Of a DNA stretch of 64,000 bases, positions 11,401 through 23,244 are shown piece after piece. Made by a program: the position numbers and the translations under genes. Source of the DNA: Isoetes taiwanensis (taxonomy: Eukaryota; Streptophyta; Lycopodiopsida; Isoetales; Isoetaceae). Each line of letters starts with the position of its first letter. Positions within the stretch are counted from its first letter, which is position 1. Under the pieces are notes generated by a model. That model was not told the origin of the DNA. It was given only the letters and a program-made list of their open reading frames with translations, and searched no databases. The DNA is taken from contig JAJEKV010000011.1 of the NCBI GenBank assembly GCA_021234155.1, positions 11,093,045-11,157,044 on the forward strand, given 5' to 3'.

Positions 11401-14030
11401 TTTTTTTGCCCCTTCGGGGCCAAAAACAAACATTACATCACACTTGGATGAGTTGATGAAAAATAGCAAATGAAATAGATACTTTGCGAGATATTAGAAG
11501 CAGCAAGCCTGGCGGAAGCTACTCAAGCCGCATCGTGCAAAACTATAGAAGCATACGTTATCCATAAAGTCTTAACATGCTGCCTTTCTGTCAAGGCTCT
11601 CATGGTTATAAGCATGACAACATCATATGTGTTTTGATTGCACGGCTCAAGAGAATCAAAACACATACATAAAGGAACACGCATGTAAACATCATGGAGC
11701 AAATATCCTCAAGCACATCATACAACATCAACATTTTTTGTTAGAGTACCGCCCATATCCTCTAAAAGTAAAGCCAACAAACTTTGTCTATAGAACACTC
11801 TTTTATTAAACACTCTTTTATTAAAGCTACTATGTTCAACATTGACCTACCTTGAAACCGTATAAAGATATAGTACAACATGCAATGACACTTATAAACG
11901 GTCTGTATGAAGGTTTTGACGCCAAAAATGGGCAAATGGCTTCTGCTTTGTGAAGATAGAAGGGCCAGCTATAGAAGGGCGATAGGTGAAAATATATTCC
12001 CAAAAGCCCTATTTAGAGAAGTCCTAGACTGGGAGCCTGCATCGCAAAAGCTTAGGTTACAAGTGCCGGTGCTGCTGCTCCTACATTGAAATAAGGAAAA
12101 ACTGGTTAATGATGCTGCAAAATAGCAGGCAGAAAAATTCTAACTAAAAGTTCATGGGAGCACACAAGCATACATATTCAGCTCTGCATAGAAGAAAATG
12201 CAGTAGCATCTCCTTTAGAACTCGTTGTTTCTTCAGAACTTGTTGCTGCAAAAAATTCAGAGGAAATAGCATTAGTAAATTGCATATGTTGCCAATAAAT
12301 AAATGAAATTGTAGAGCTGTGAATCCCAAGCCAACAACAATCAAATAACAATATGCTAGTACTAATCGCCTGGTCCATTGCTGAATAAAATTCCACCTGG
12401 ATTCATTTTTAGTACCTCAGAGACTGGCCAAGCTAATGGAAGAACAGTAATTTTGTTAATGGTTTATGGCTACCTGATCGTAAGTACTGGCCAATTGTAA
12501 CCATTGCCCTCTTGCTTTATACTATATCATACTGATTGAATACTACAACAGAAATTTACAGGGAGCAAGTCTCTATAGCTCACAACAGCATTTTCACTGC
12601 CATTATTGCCTTCCAGCTAGAAAAGCCAGAGCACACATTAATAAATGATTGTTGCATCTCACAAACTCCGGTTAGAGAAGTCCGCCTATAAAACTTCAGT
12701 CCACAACACTCTGAAGACGGTTCTGGCACCTTGCTTTTGAGCCTCACACCCACATCATGGATACTAGATATTGGATACTTACAGAAGAGATTCACCTCCA
12801 GGGTATCAGAAGCTTTTGAGCTTCCAGGGTCACCTTAGATATTAGACGAAATCTCAAACCACTTTCTGCTGTCTTCAATCCTTTTTCACCACTTCCATAA
12901 ATTCACCAGAGTGATTGTGTAAAAGCAGAAAGCGAAGGCCCATGCAAAGGCAATTTCAAATCCAACCTTCTATTTTGCATGCTCCATGCTGCCACAAGGT
13001 AAGGATTGCACAAATTGTATGTCAGGTCTAACTTATGCTCTTCTTATGAATAATATTCAAACAGAAAGAAGCTACAACAAACAAGAAGTACCTCACGTCA
13101 TGCTAAGCTCAAAAGAATAGTTCCCAATCCTCCTGCTGTTACTATTTTCTGAGTACAAAAACCTAGTAGCTCCAAATTTTGTTTGCACCTGGAAAGTTTT
13201 TGGTTATAAACCTTTGCCTCACAAACTTTTGAAGGAAAAATGGGAAAAACGTCAGAAGCTAGATGCCTTTTCAGAAAAGCCGCCATAACAAAGTCTACAC
13301 CGTTGTTTGTAAAACAAATGCAAAGGCAAATCATTGGAGGTGCAGAATGAAATCCGCTCTGTTTGCCTTCTTATTCTGTTTTTAACAATTCTTGTTCTCT
13401 ACTCTGTTTCAAATAAAAGGCGGTTGTCTTAACCCACCGCTGCCCACGTAATTTAAACACCATATCTGCAATTCTTTACTTTGATTCCGCCAGATCTTCC
13501 TTCTGATCCTGATCTGGTCGAAATAATGGAGTCCATTGTCGGATTTGAGCTTGCCATTGAAGGAAAGGATGAGCAGCAATTTTCTGGAGAAGCCATAATT
13601 TGCTGTAGGCCCTACATGGCCGTCTGCACACCTGCGCTCACAAAAAAAAAACAGGGGAAACAACCCTCTGCAGCTATGGTCGTGAATATCTAGCAAAGAA
13701 CTGCTGCTTCTGGACGCGACCGCTTCTTCACTGATAGCAACCAAAAACCCTAACCTCATGGTCCTCGATCTCCTTGCATGTAAAAGTTTCTTAGGAATAT
13801 AGTAGAGAACCCTAAAATATCAAAAATATTGCATGTTCCAAAGGATTAACCATTGAAAAATATGATGAAAATTTATTAGAGCGTATGCGCACTCTAGATG
13901 TATGCATTAGTATGTCCCATGAAATACGACAAACAATCATATGAAAACCATAGGGAAAAAGGTACAAAAATACAAGGGAAACCCCCTGTTATTATGCTAG
14001 ATATTTTCAATCTGCACTTTTTTAATCAAC
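11401..14030. other. Unassigned DNA
   Basis: Moderately open minus-strand stretches at 12580-12830, 13098-13334 and 13409-13759 have plausible protein-like composition but match no family I recognise. The plus-strand frame 13481-13693 overlaps the last of these. No repeat structure is evident. Confidence 0.35.
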
Positions 14031-14039
14031 CTCAGCTCC

Positions 14040-14182
14040 CCCCCCCCCCCCTTTTTTTTTTGAAGGTATGGCTGTTGGAACTTGCACCCGCCCATGTCTC
14101 CCACCTGATGGTAGTCAGTGGGTTTTGAACTCCGATGGGGATCATCCCAACCTAAGGCCTTACCACTAGACCACCATCGAGA
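14040..14182 (-). mobile_element. tRNA-derived SINE
   Basis: The minus strand begins near 14180. It has an RNA polymerase III A-box-like sequence TGGTCTAGTGG (complement of 14163-14173). About 30 bp later comes a B-box-like sequence GGAGTTCAAAACC (complement of 14121-14133), and the segment ends in an A-run followed by a G-run (plus-strand C/T-run 14040-14059). Box order and spacing fit a tRNA-derived SINE. It lies at the 3' edge of the Copia relic. Confidence 0.68.
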
Positions 14183-14189
14183 TGGGCTT

Positions 14190-17100
14190 CTTATTCCTTA
14201 TATTCTTATGAACTCAACCCCCAAGAATTTCTTTCATTCACCCAAATCTGTTACTTGGAATCTTCTGTTGAGTACATGTTTGCAATGTTCCAAAAATTTG
14301 ACTCCTTTTAACACCATTATATTGTCATCTATATAAAGAGCAATGATGCACACTCACTAGCCTGCTATTTATATAGATTGCCATCATTTCTAAGCTTGAA
14401 AAGCCTTGCTCTCTGAGATAATTATCCATGCATTTATATCACTCTCTAGGTGATTGTTTTAATCTATAAACTGCCCTATTTAACTTTTAAACCTTGTTAT
14501 TGCCTTCTTCAAAGTATTTGTTTCGTATAGATCTCTTCCTCTATTTAGCATTCAAAAATACAGCTTTCACGTTCATATGATGAATTTCCAGATCACATGC
14601 TTTGTAATACACAAGAGCATCCTAATGCTTTTCATCTTTACCAAAGATGAGATAGCTTCCAAATGGCTTGACCTCTTCTTTGGGAAAATTCTTGAGCAAC
14701 AAGACAAGCCTTATATTTAGGTGTTATAAAAGTTGGTTCTGTTTTGACTTTAAACAACCATTTATTACCAAAAATATTTCTATCTTTAGGCATATTTGCG
14801 AAATCCTATATATCAGTCGTTTTGAATGATGACATTTCATCTTGCATTACTTTCAACCACTTGTCTTTATTAGGAGCATTTAGTGCTTCAAAGTAACTTC
14901 TAGAAACACTTAAATCTGAATGCATTAAGACTTCAAATATGTTATGTACCTCACCTCTTTCTTCCTTGAATATTTTTGCTCTTTTCCTGCTCATCGCATC
15001 CATGTAGGTTAGCATTTACAGCAACATCCTCATGAAGGATTTGAGCTCCAGTTTTCCTCCTTCTTCTTGGCTGTTCAACATGCACTTTCTCTTCTTGAAT
15101 AAGTTCTAGTCGCCCCTGTACAATCTCATTATGCGCAGTAGTGTTGCTTGCTTCAGTCCAATCAGCTGCAAAATCTTCCATGTCATCAATATCAAATGTA
15201 ACCTTTGACTTAGAGGATAGTTCATCTTGTCTAAAGGGGCATCACCATGTAACTTGTCAAAAGCACGTGCATTAATAGGATGGTTTTTTAACCCTTTTCC
15301 ATATGTATACTAGGGGTCAAAGGGGTCATTGAATGTTTTTCTAGTTATAAATCCACTTTAAAAACACTATTATGTTTACTGCACTTTGGAATATTTGGAA
15401 ATCTAGAAATAGGATTGTGCATGGTAATAAAAAATTCTCTACTTTCTGGATCAAAATGTCATTTCAATTAGATCTAGAAGCTTATGGTACAGCTCATAAG
15501 TGTAAAGTTGCAGACTCCTATGACAGAAATTGGGATCACATTAGTAAATTTATTGGTGGTTATAACATTTTTGTTTCTCATCTTCAAGTTGTCAATTCTA
15601 ATGCACCCTTCTCTGATTTGTTTGAAAGAATATCTGGATTTCCTCAAAGGGGAGGGCAGCACTAAATTCGATACCATGCTGAGTTACCATGAAGCCAGCT
15701 TATACTGCAACAATACTAGAGTTGCAAACTTAAGGCCTCCAGGGCCAAATGCATCTCGGGATGACATTAAATTATATGAGGTCAGAAGCAACAGTAATGA
15801 AAGATCATGGGCTAAAATCTACTGCAGAGAGGTGATACAGATGTATTGTCTATTCAACTTTCTCTTCATGTACCATTTCTCCTTGACAGAAAGGCAGCTT
15901 GCCAGATACAGGGAGTTGTATTATTCACATAAAATGCTAGCTGATCTATATGGGTACACTGCTGCTTCTCATGGGAAAGGAAGATATTCACTCTCTCCTC
16001 ATGGAGAATGGATCAGAGTTCAATAGTTACAAGTTTGGCACAGATAAAGGCTTCTATTGGGTATATAACTCCATTTTTTATCAGATCACTAGCCAAGGCT
16101 CCTCTTCTGCCTAGTCCTTCATCCTACACTCCATCTTCACGACTTCACACTTCACCTCACTTTCTGAACTTGTGCCAGTTGCTTATGCTCAATAATTTGT
16201 CTTTTTCTTGCTTAACATTTTTGCTATTGCACTTGGATGGTAATCTTATGATGCAGGTTATTTTGAATCCATTCATGGAAATCAGAGGTCTTCAAAATCA
16301 CAGCTCTATCTCAAGGGGGCAAAGCAGTACTTCACACTTTTGTGATTGAATTATCTGAACTCTTTGATACTTATTATTGTTGTTAACTTTTTGTAACCTC
16401 GAATACCTACTAGAGGTTAAGTATATTTTGGCTGAAACTAATGTGGAAGTTCACACTCCCATTAGTAAGACAATTGTATGGCTTTAATTAATTAATGGAA
16501 AAAACATCTCTTACTTTCCAAAAAATAAATAAAAAAAAATAAATTCATACAAAAAGGTGTCAAATTTGCCTATCAGAAAAATGTATACTAGGGTTTTTTG
16601 TCTATCTATGCATGCATATGGTATATCTTATATAAAGGAGGTGGATCCCCCAAGATCTTGTCTTTCAATCCCTGATTCTTTGTTAACTCCAGCAAAGTCA
16701 TCATGCATATCTACCTTGGGAATGGCTTTATAATATTGCATTTCATCAAACAAAACATCTCAACTTACCATTATTTCTTTCTTCTTTAGATCATAAAGTT
16801 TATAGCTTTAGATTGCTCATCATATCGAATTAGATATGAGACGTATGCTTTGTCATCAAGCTTCTTTCTCAGCTCATTAGGCACATGAACAAATGCTATA
16901 TACGTAGCTATATGCTTTCAACCTATCATAGTTTAGTACCTTTGAAGACTAAAGCATCTAAGGCACAGTTCCTTTCATGTTTATTGAGGGTCATATATTC
17001 CATAAAAACATAGTTGCTTTTACTGCCTCTTCCCAAAGGGAGTTAGGCAAGCCAAAATATTTAAGCATACTTCTTATAACATCTAATATAGTATAATTCT

Positions 17101-18200
17101 TCCTTTCTCAAATGCCATTTGGCTGAGGTGAGTATTTACATGTTAGCTATCTCTTAATGCTATTGCTTTTGTAGTAATCACTAAATTCAATTCAGAGGTA
17201 ACTCACCTTCTCTATTCGAGCGTATATTTACTTTTTATTCCTGTTAACTGAAATTCATCTGCATATTGCTTTAAAGCCGCAAAAGCCAAGTCCGTTATTT
17301 CTAAGTAATATACCTTTGCCTTCTTGCTAAAGTCATCAATGAAGGTCGTTAAATACCTTTTACTTGAAACTGGTGACGTTTATCGGCCAAACAAATCAAT
17401 ATGTACGAGGTCCAATATTCTCCTTGCTCTTTTAAAAGATTCCTTAAATGGAAGTCTGTTGTGTTTTCCAAGTGTGCATCTTGCACTTTTAAATCATCAG
17501 TTTTGCATTCTTGATCATTTATCAGTCTCCTTTTAATTAACAACTCAACTATCTTGGAGTTTACATGGCACACCTCTCATGCTACGCTTTAATAGAACGA
17601 CATGTAGCAAGATTTACACTTGGTATGAATGATCTGCATGTAAACCAAAAAGATTTCCAACGCTTTTTCATGTGATAATTTTATTATTCTAAAAACACTT
17701 TACATTGCAAGTTTTCAAAGAGAACATTGTACCCAAGTTCTACTAAATGGGATATAGAAATCAAGTTTCTAAATAATCTAAGATCACAAAGAACATCCCC
17801 TAATTTGACTACTCTTTCTTCTAGGTCAAGTAATTCGAGCATTCTAGAATCTTCAATCTCTTGGGGTTCCTGGTGTTGTTGATTTGGGAAACTGCAAGAG
17901 TTAGAAACATGTCTGCCTCCACTTCCTTTGCGATCCTTGAGAATTTGAGAAGAGCAAGTTACTATCCCCTCAGCTCCTGAATCTATAATTATGAGCTTAT
18001 GATCATTCTTTTTTCTTTAAGTCAAAGAGCATAATTCAAATTCACATAACTCATCATCTTCATCTTGTTGATCTTCATCTCCTCTAGCTTTTGAGTAAGG
18101 TTTACTGTAGGATTTCCTTTAGCAGCACCTCTGCCCTTGTTAGCATAGCCTCCATGAGACCCTTCTCATCATATCTCTCTTCCGTTAGCTGAAGCCCATT
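14190..18200 (-). pseudogene. Degenerate Copia element (protease, integrase, RT), split by a LINE
   Basis: Read on the minus strand from 18200 downward, the pol order is recognisable. A protease (IIDSGAEGIVTCSS) lies near 17990 and an N-terminal integrase zone (FHLRNLLKEQGEYW) near 17450. Next come a catalytic-core piece (VTFIDDFSRKA-like, in shifted frames) near 17330 and an integrase C-terminal part (KNYTILDVIRSMLKYFGLPN, SLWEEAVKATMFLWN) near 17100-16990. RT follows as EALNAPNKDKWLKVMQDEM near 14860, FGNKWLFKVKTEP near 14770, and DLEIHHMNVKAVFLN near 14590. Many stops and frameshifts are present. A LINE insertion occupies 15316-16580. Confidence 0.85.
15303..16593 (+). mobile_element. 5'-truncated LINE with 13-bp target-site duplication
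   Basis: A 13-bp direct repeat, ATGTATACTAGGG, flanks the insertion at 15303-15315 and 16581-16593; the Copia relic continues on both sides. The first coding piece (ALWNIWKSRNRIVHGNKK) is typical of the 3' region of plant L1 elements near the RNase H-like domain. The insert ends in an A-rich tail (16512-16544), followed by 36 bp of further sequence before the repeat. RT itself is missing, as in common 5' truncation. Internal stops show it is dead. Confidence 0.88.
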
Positions 18201-18380
18201 TATGGCTAGAACGGTTTGCAGCCAAATGCCAGTTTATGCCTTGTTCAAGCCAATTATATCTAATCTAACATATATAATTATTGGTAAGATGCTTTCGTCC
18301 CGCAAAAGCAGGGGGTCTGCTTCTTGCTTACCACCCAAACATTAACACGCGGACTAGATTGCTTAAGCACAGCCAATCGT

Positions 18381-18543
18381 GGTATTTAACAACCACTGTC
18401 ATGTTTGAACCAGCATGAAATAAAAAAAACTCCGTGTTTTTTTTCTCTCAATGTGGTTTTAACATAACACTAAAAAATTCGTTAAGTCCACAAAAACCTT
18501 GTGTATTTTTTTTGTTCAAACATGACAGTGGTTGTTAAATACC
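18381..18543. mobile_element. 163-bp MITE with 30-bp perfect terminal inverted repeats
   Basis: GGTATTTAACAACCACTGTC followed by ATGTTTGAAC at 18381-18410 is exactly inverted at 18514-18543 (GTTCAAACATGACAGTGGTT...). The interior is about 100 bp and non-coding. No transposase. It lies at the edge of the Copia relic. Confidence 0.85.
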
Positions 18544-18742
18544 AGGATGACGAAGCCCAGCAATCGACACGCAGGTATTTTCTTTACCCTGTGCCATAAG
18601 AATGATATAGTGCCGACACGTGTGTGAAAAAAAAAATATTGAGGCAAGATGCATTTATGGCTTTGGTTTAAGGAGGCGATGCTTTTCTCTGTTCCGGAGC
18701 TTAAGGGGTTCTCTGTGGATCAATCACCCTCAGATATCAGAT

Positions 18743-18990
18743 ATGGAAGAAGGCGGCACCGTAACAATCCGACAAGCACCATTCTCTTTGTTAATCCTTG
18801 ACAGAAATGCAATCCAATATTGATATGCTATGTGCAGTCCAAGGCAGTCCCGGGTATGGTCCTGGTTTCCAAGGCAGTCCACCCCCCAGTTATGGGCCTG
18901 GTTATGGTGCCCCTGCTGGCTATGCTAAAGTTACACCAGGATATTATCCACCATCTGCATATGCTACCACACCACCTCCAACAGTCTACA
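18743..18990 (+). pseudogene. Exon-like Gly/Pro/Tyr-rich segment
   Basis: Residues GSPGYGPGFQGSPPPSYGPG and YGAPAGYAKVTPGYYPP are encoded in one frame from about 18840, and the frame stops at a good donor (ACAG|GTAGGT at 18991). The composition is that of a low-complexity tail as in some RNA-binding or membrane-trafficking proteins; I cannot name the family. An ATG at 18743 (MEEGGTVTIRQAPF) lies upstream in a different frame. It directly precedes a RanGAP relic, but no link between the two is evident. Confidence 0.35.
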
Positions 18991-19089
18991 GGTAGGTATG
19001 ATAAGGCTCTCTTCTCCCACTCAATGTTGACTTTAACATCCTGAACTTGAAAGCACTCAAGCGTTGCCTTTAGAGCAAGCAAAAATGCG

Positions 19090-19746
19090 GTTTCAAACAT
19101 GGCTGAGCATCCATCTGGTGAAAGCACACAATATGTATTTGCGTACAACATGTTTGGTCCAGAGGTAGCGGGTGTGTTAGGAAAAACACTAAGTCAGCAC
19201 CTGGAACTCACAGAGGTATATCTTAGTGATTTGGCCTTGGAACATGATGGCACCATACAGGTTTTGAAGGCTTTGGAGGAGGGAGCACCTAATCCTAAGG
19301 TGCTTGAACATGGAAATAATGAAGTAACAGAGGAGACAGTTCCTTATCTAGTCAGCTGCCTTTCTAAAAAGCCTTAATTGGAGAAGCTGAACTTGGCAGA
19401 AAATGAATTAAGAGATTCAGGTGCTGTTCTGGTTTGTGACGTCATTGTAGACAGCCATGAGAATTTGCGGGAGCTTGATCTGAGTGCAAACCTTCTCATT
19501 CAAATTGGCTTTTGCTGAACAGTGCATGCAGTAACAAACAAGAGAAACTTTACACTTTTGAATTTGGATTCAAACTGCATTTCTCAGCAACGTCTAGAGC
19601 TGGTTTATAAAAAGCTTCGTAGTGGCTGCAAGGGCATCTCTGTACTTGGCCCCTTAGAAGATGATGAAGTTGAGGATTTGGAAGCAAGCGAAGGTGATGT
19701 TGAAGGAAGTTCCATGGAGGAAAAACTAGGTGGTTTGTCTGTCTGA
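19090..19746 (+). pseudogene. RanGAP (Ran GTPase-activating protein) C-terminal pseudogene
   Basis: One continuous frame with in-frame stops at 19375-19377 (TAA) and 19516-19518 (TGA) encodes leucine-rich repeats: NMFGPEVAGVLGKTLSQ, LTEVYLSDLALEHDG, LEKLNLAENELRDSGAVLV, LRELDLSANLL, then FTLLNLDSNCIS. An acidic tail (LEDDEVEDLEASEGDVEGSS) ending in EEKLGGLSV follows. LRRs followed by an acidic tail are the hallmark of plant RanGAP, which stimulates Ran GTP hydrolysis at the nuclear envelope and cell plate. The WPP and first LRRs are missing. The reading frame has been kept while two stops arose, so it lost function recently or decayed by substitution. Plant RanGAP genes can be intronless, so a processed origin is not proven. 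Confidence 0.85.
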
Positions 19747-19749
19747 TAG

Positions 19750-22600
19750 TACAGTTGTGTTAAGCCATCCATCCATTATTCCAGTGCTCCATTTGTGGTT
19801 TCAAACACTTCATGGTTGCATCCCCAATATGGCTTTAGCACCTGAGTGCCTAAAAGCTGAACATAATTATACTTAAATTTGGTCCTCACATTCTGGAGAC
19901 AGGCATAGAATTTTGGTAGATAAGTTCATTTTATTTATGGTTCACATTGGAGATTTGAAGAGTACTGGAGGAAGAAGGAACATGAATAGGACTCCCACGC
20001 ACCATGTCCTTGAGTAAGTAATTACATTTTAGAAATGAGTTCATTTCAAGATCTGTCTATTCTCCAAGGTTATGAGGGCGGCGGGCTGCAACTAAGTCAG
20101 AGTTGTTTCCAATCAATAAAATATCATAAGCTTTTGATTGGTATGCTCCAGAGGTTTCTTTTTGGAAATGTATCTAAAATCTCTAGACCATGATACAATC
20201 CATGGTATGCTAACACTGCGAGGGAGGTACGTTAAAATGATCAGGGGCCAGCCTAGAAAACAACAGGAACGATGCGCATGACATGGTACAAATGGCCTTT
20301 ATGTGCTCAAATTTTTTATTCTGTCTTGCGAGCCAGCAAGGTACGGGTCTTTATAGATGAGTTATTCAACCATATATCCTCACCCTATGCTCTATTTCAA
20401 TATGATTCAATTTGTTGTTTACTGGGAAGTCCATTTGCACAATCGGATTAGAGATGAAGCCTCCCTGAATATGAACTACTCTGAATAAAGGACTGTTAAT
20501 TGAATTTATTTATGTAGCCATCTAAATTTAGAAAGAAAAAGTTGCAGAATCCATATGCATGCAATAGGCGATGCCATTCTATCTCTTTCGCTTCTTCTGT
20601 ATGCTCTAAACTCTAACTGGATACAGGCATGAGCGAGGGAGGTACGCTAAAATGATCAGGGGCCAGCCTAGAAAAAAGAAGAGCATCGTTGAAAGGAGCA
20701 TCCTTTCTTGAAGAGATGGATGAAAGAAGAGCAGCGAGAGACTGGAGACTTCAGACTGGAGGCTTGGAGGCTTGTTGCTTGAAGGGAAATCATTTCTTCT
20801 GTACTAATTATTGTCAAGGTTATGGCTCATTTTTGGTGCTTCAGCATTCTTGTTTGAGTTTAACATGTCGGTGTCAGTTGAAAGTCATGACAACCATTTG
20901 TGTTCATGAACAATCTTGCCATGACATGCTCGAATATGTTATGCAAGTTCCCTCTTTAGATTTGGCCAGGGGAATTGTATTGATCCTGAAAGGCATGCAT
21001 TCTTTTCTCTATTTCGGTGATTGAAATAGAAAAGGCTACGTTAGCTATAAACAGAACAATAGCAAAGGACTGCTACGTTAGCTATAAACAGAACAATAGC
21101 AAAGGACTGAAGTGTTAAGTGTGAAGTGTTAATGCTAACAGACTTGTTACTGTGGCTATTTCTAGTAATCTTCCAAAGATATCATTTAATAGCCCGTCCA
21201 GAAAGCTAGGTTCTATCCGCTTTGCTTGATCATGATGTCATCTCTTGTTCATCATCTACTGTACAGAGCTCAGCTTAATTATTATTCTTATTCTCAAAAC
21301 CAAGATAAATAGTCATTTTTTGGCAGAGCTCCGTGTTGATTCAGCAAGTCCAATTTGTTGCACTCTTATCAGCTGTGATATTGATGGTCTTCGCTGGTTG
21401 TGTCGTTGATGGTCTTCATAATGGTAGCTTGAAATGTTCTCCAGAGTTGTATCAGACTTTATGGTGTACTTACTTGTTCTTGTGATTCAAATGTATGTTA
21501 CTGGCACAACTGCGGTACTGGCTCTTTATGGAAGACAGTTTATATAAATCCTGAAAGATTGACTGTATTATTGACTTGAGACCATGGCCTTCAAACCTTA
21601 GGCTGACGTGGAAATTGGGGTTTGACCCCATCTTCTTTTTTGCTCTATGGCCAGAGTTTGAGGATATGGTATATCCTTTGGTATATTCTCTAGACCAACG
21701 GTCCAGATGAAGCAATTATATGAAATAAGGGATTGGTGGATAAGAATTATAATTAGAGATGCCCACCGCATCCACTTTAAAAGTGGGATGTATTCGTGGG
21801 GATTTTGTTGACAAAATGGATTGACCATCCTTGGAATATACCTCCTCCTAAAGTAGTATTCAGCATTTCCTAATAGATGATATGTAAAGGCATGACTTAA
21901 GAAAGCTACAAATGTTAAGAGTATGAAATGCAACTATCTCTTCTCTATACTATAACTATAAAGCGGGTGCGCAATGATTCGGGCATTCTCGCAGAAAGAA
22001 ATGTTGATGCATTCCAAAGTTGATGTGATTCATTAACGTTTGTTTTTGTTGTTAAATTTGTCTCAGTTGTTATTGTTGTTGTTTTTAAATTTGTCTCAAA
22101 GGAGTCTTACATTAAGTGGTTAAAAATAAATGGTTCATGAGAAAGCATTACTTTTAAATAATACATAAACAAAAAATTAGTATGCAAAACATATCTGGCA
22201 TTCCAAAAAATCTCACCAATGCAAAGTGTTCATCGGGATAATGACAATAGGCCTAATGTTAAACATGTACAAATGGGTTTATGGTCTTAGGCTTTCTACC
22301 AACTTGTTATATTTAATTCGTGAAAGAATTGATATATTGTTAAATTTGATGGTGTGCAGATGAGAATTTATAACATGTTCTAAAACTTTAAAACCCAAGA
22401 TCATAAAGCTTAAACTGAAAACATTATGTGTAGTTGAGAAATTATACGATGTGAAACCTTGTAAAGCTTAAACCCTATAGTCCCATATATTCATTGGGTT
22501 TAAATCTCCAAGTAGATCTTGCTCTTGTATTTCTATGGTTGTATACATTACATTGTAGTATGAGGAGTTGTAGTGCAAATCTATGTGGAGTCAATCTTGC
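19750..22600. other. Unassigned DNA with short direct repeats
   Basis: A 42-bp sequence (GCGAGGGAGGTACGTTAAAA...) at 20219-20260 recurs at 20633-20674, flanking about 370 bp. A 38-bp head-to-tail duplication (GCTACGTTAGCTATAAACAG...) lies at 21033-21108. A minus-strand 111-codon frame at 21598-21933 is not recognised. Confidence 0.45.
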
Positions 22601-22639
22601 AAGATTACACAACCAGAACTGGTGTTCAACAAGGGAAGG

Positions 22640-23241
22640 ATAAACTGATGCCCCCTATGTTTCCTTGGCTATGTCCTAAGTAGCTTCCAACCTTTTGGAA
22701 TATGGGGCTCAAGCAATCCAAGCCTTCCTCCAGCCCTTTTCCTCCTGCAAAGGCCATCAAGCCTAACACTGACGCAAATGTAGACGTCTCTGCCTATGAT
22801 ACTTCATCACAAAGTTGTTGAAGAAGCCTGCTTCTAAAGATGCCGAAATTCCTCAAACCAGGTATGTTCTAGCCCTAGAATCATGCAGTTTTTCATGCTT
22901 CAAATGTTCATGTTTTCAATTCTTATCTTTTTCAAAAATTTAAGTGTTTGTAAGTTCTTAAGTTAGTTTGCCTGATTATGTCTTGTATTTGTTGATCTAT
23001 TAGTGCTCCTATTGTTGGATGGCTACTAGTGCGGTCATTCAGAAAGAATACTCTAGTTACCCTAACCAAGACCACAATAGAAAGAGAAACCATTTAGACT
23101 TCTAGTCAAGCTTCGCTTCCAGCATATGTTAAGGTTTACATGGATGGTGTGCCTGTTGGAAGGAAAGCATATCTGAGAGTATATAATAGCTGTAAGAAGC
23201 TTTCCACAACAGCGAAGGAGATATTTTTGGTCTTCATTGTA
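22640..23241 (+). pseudogene. Aux/IAA transcriptional repressor pseudogene with retained intron
   Basis: Two exon-like blocks are joined by plausible splice sites (CCAG|GTATGT at 22861/22862 and ATTAG|TGCTCC at 23003/23004). The joined frame runs from KKPASKDAEIPQT into the domain II degron region (VGWLLVRSFRKNTL), then a spacer with a TAG stop, then domain III (YVKVYMDGVPVGRKAYLRVY). Aux/IAA proteins repress auxin response and are destroyed via the GWPPV degron; here the two prolines are leucines. Domain IV was not found. A one-base slip lies near 22822. The stop and missing domain IV indicate a pseudogene. Confidence 0.82.
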
Positions 23242-23244
23242 GGT

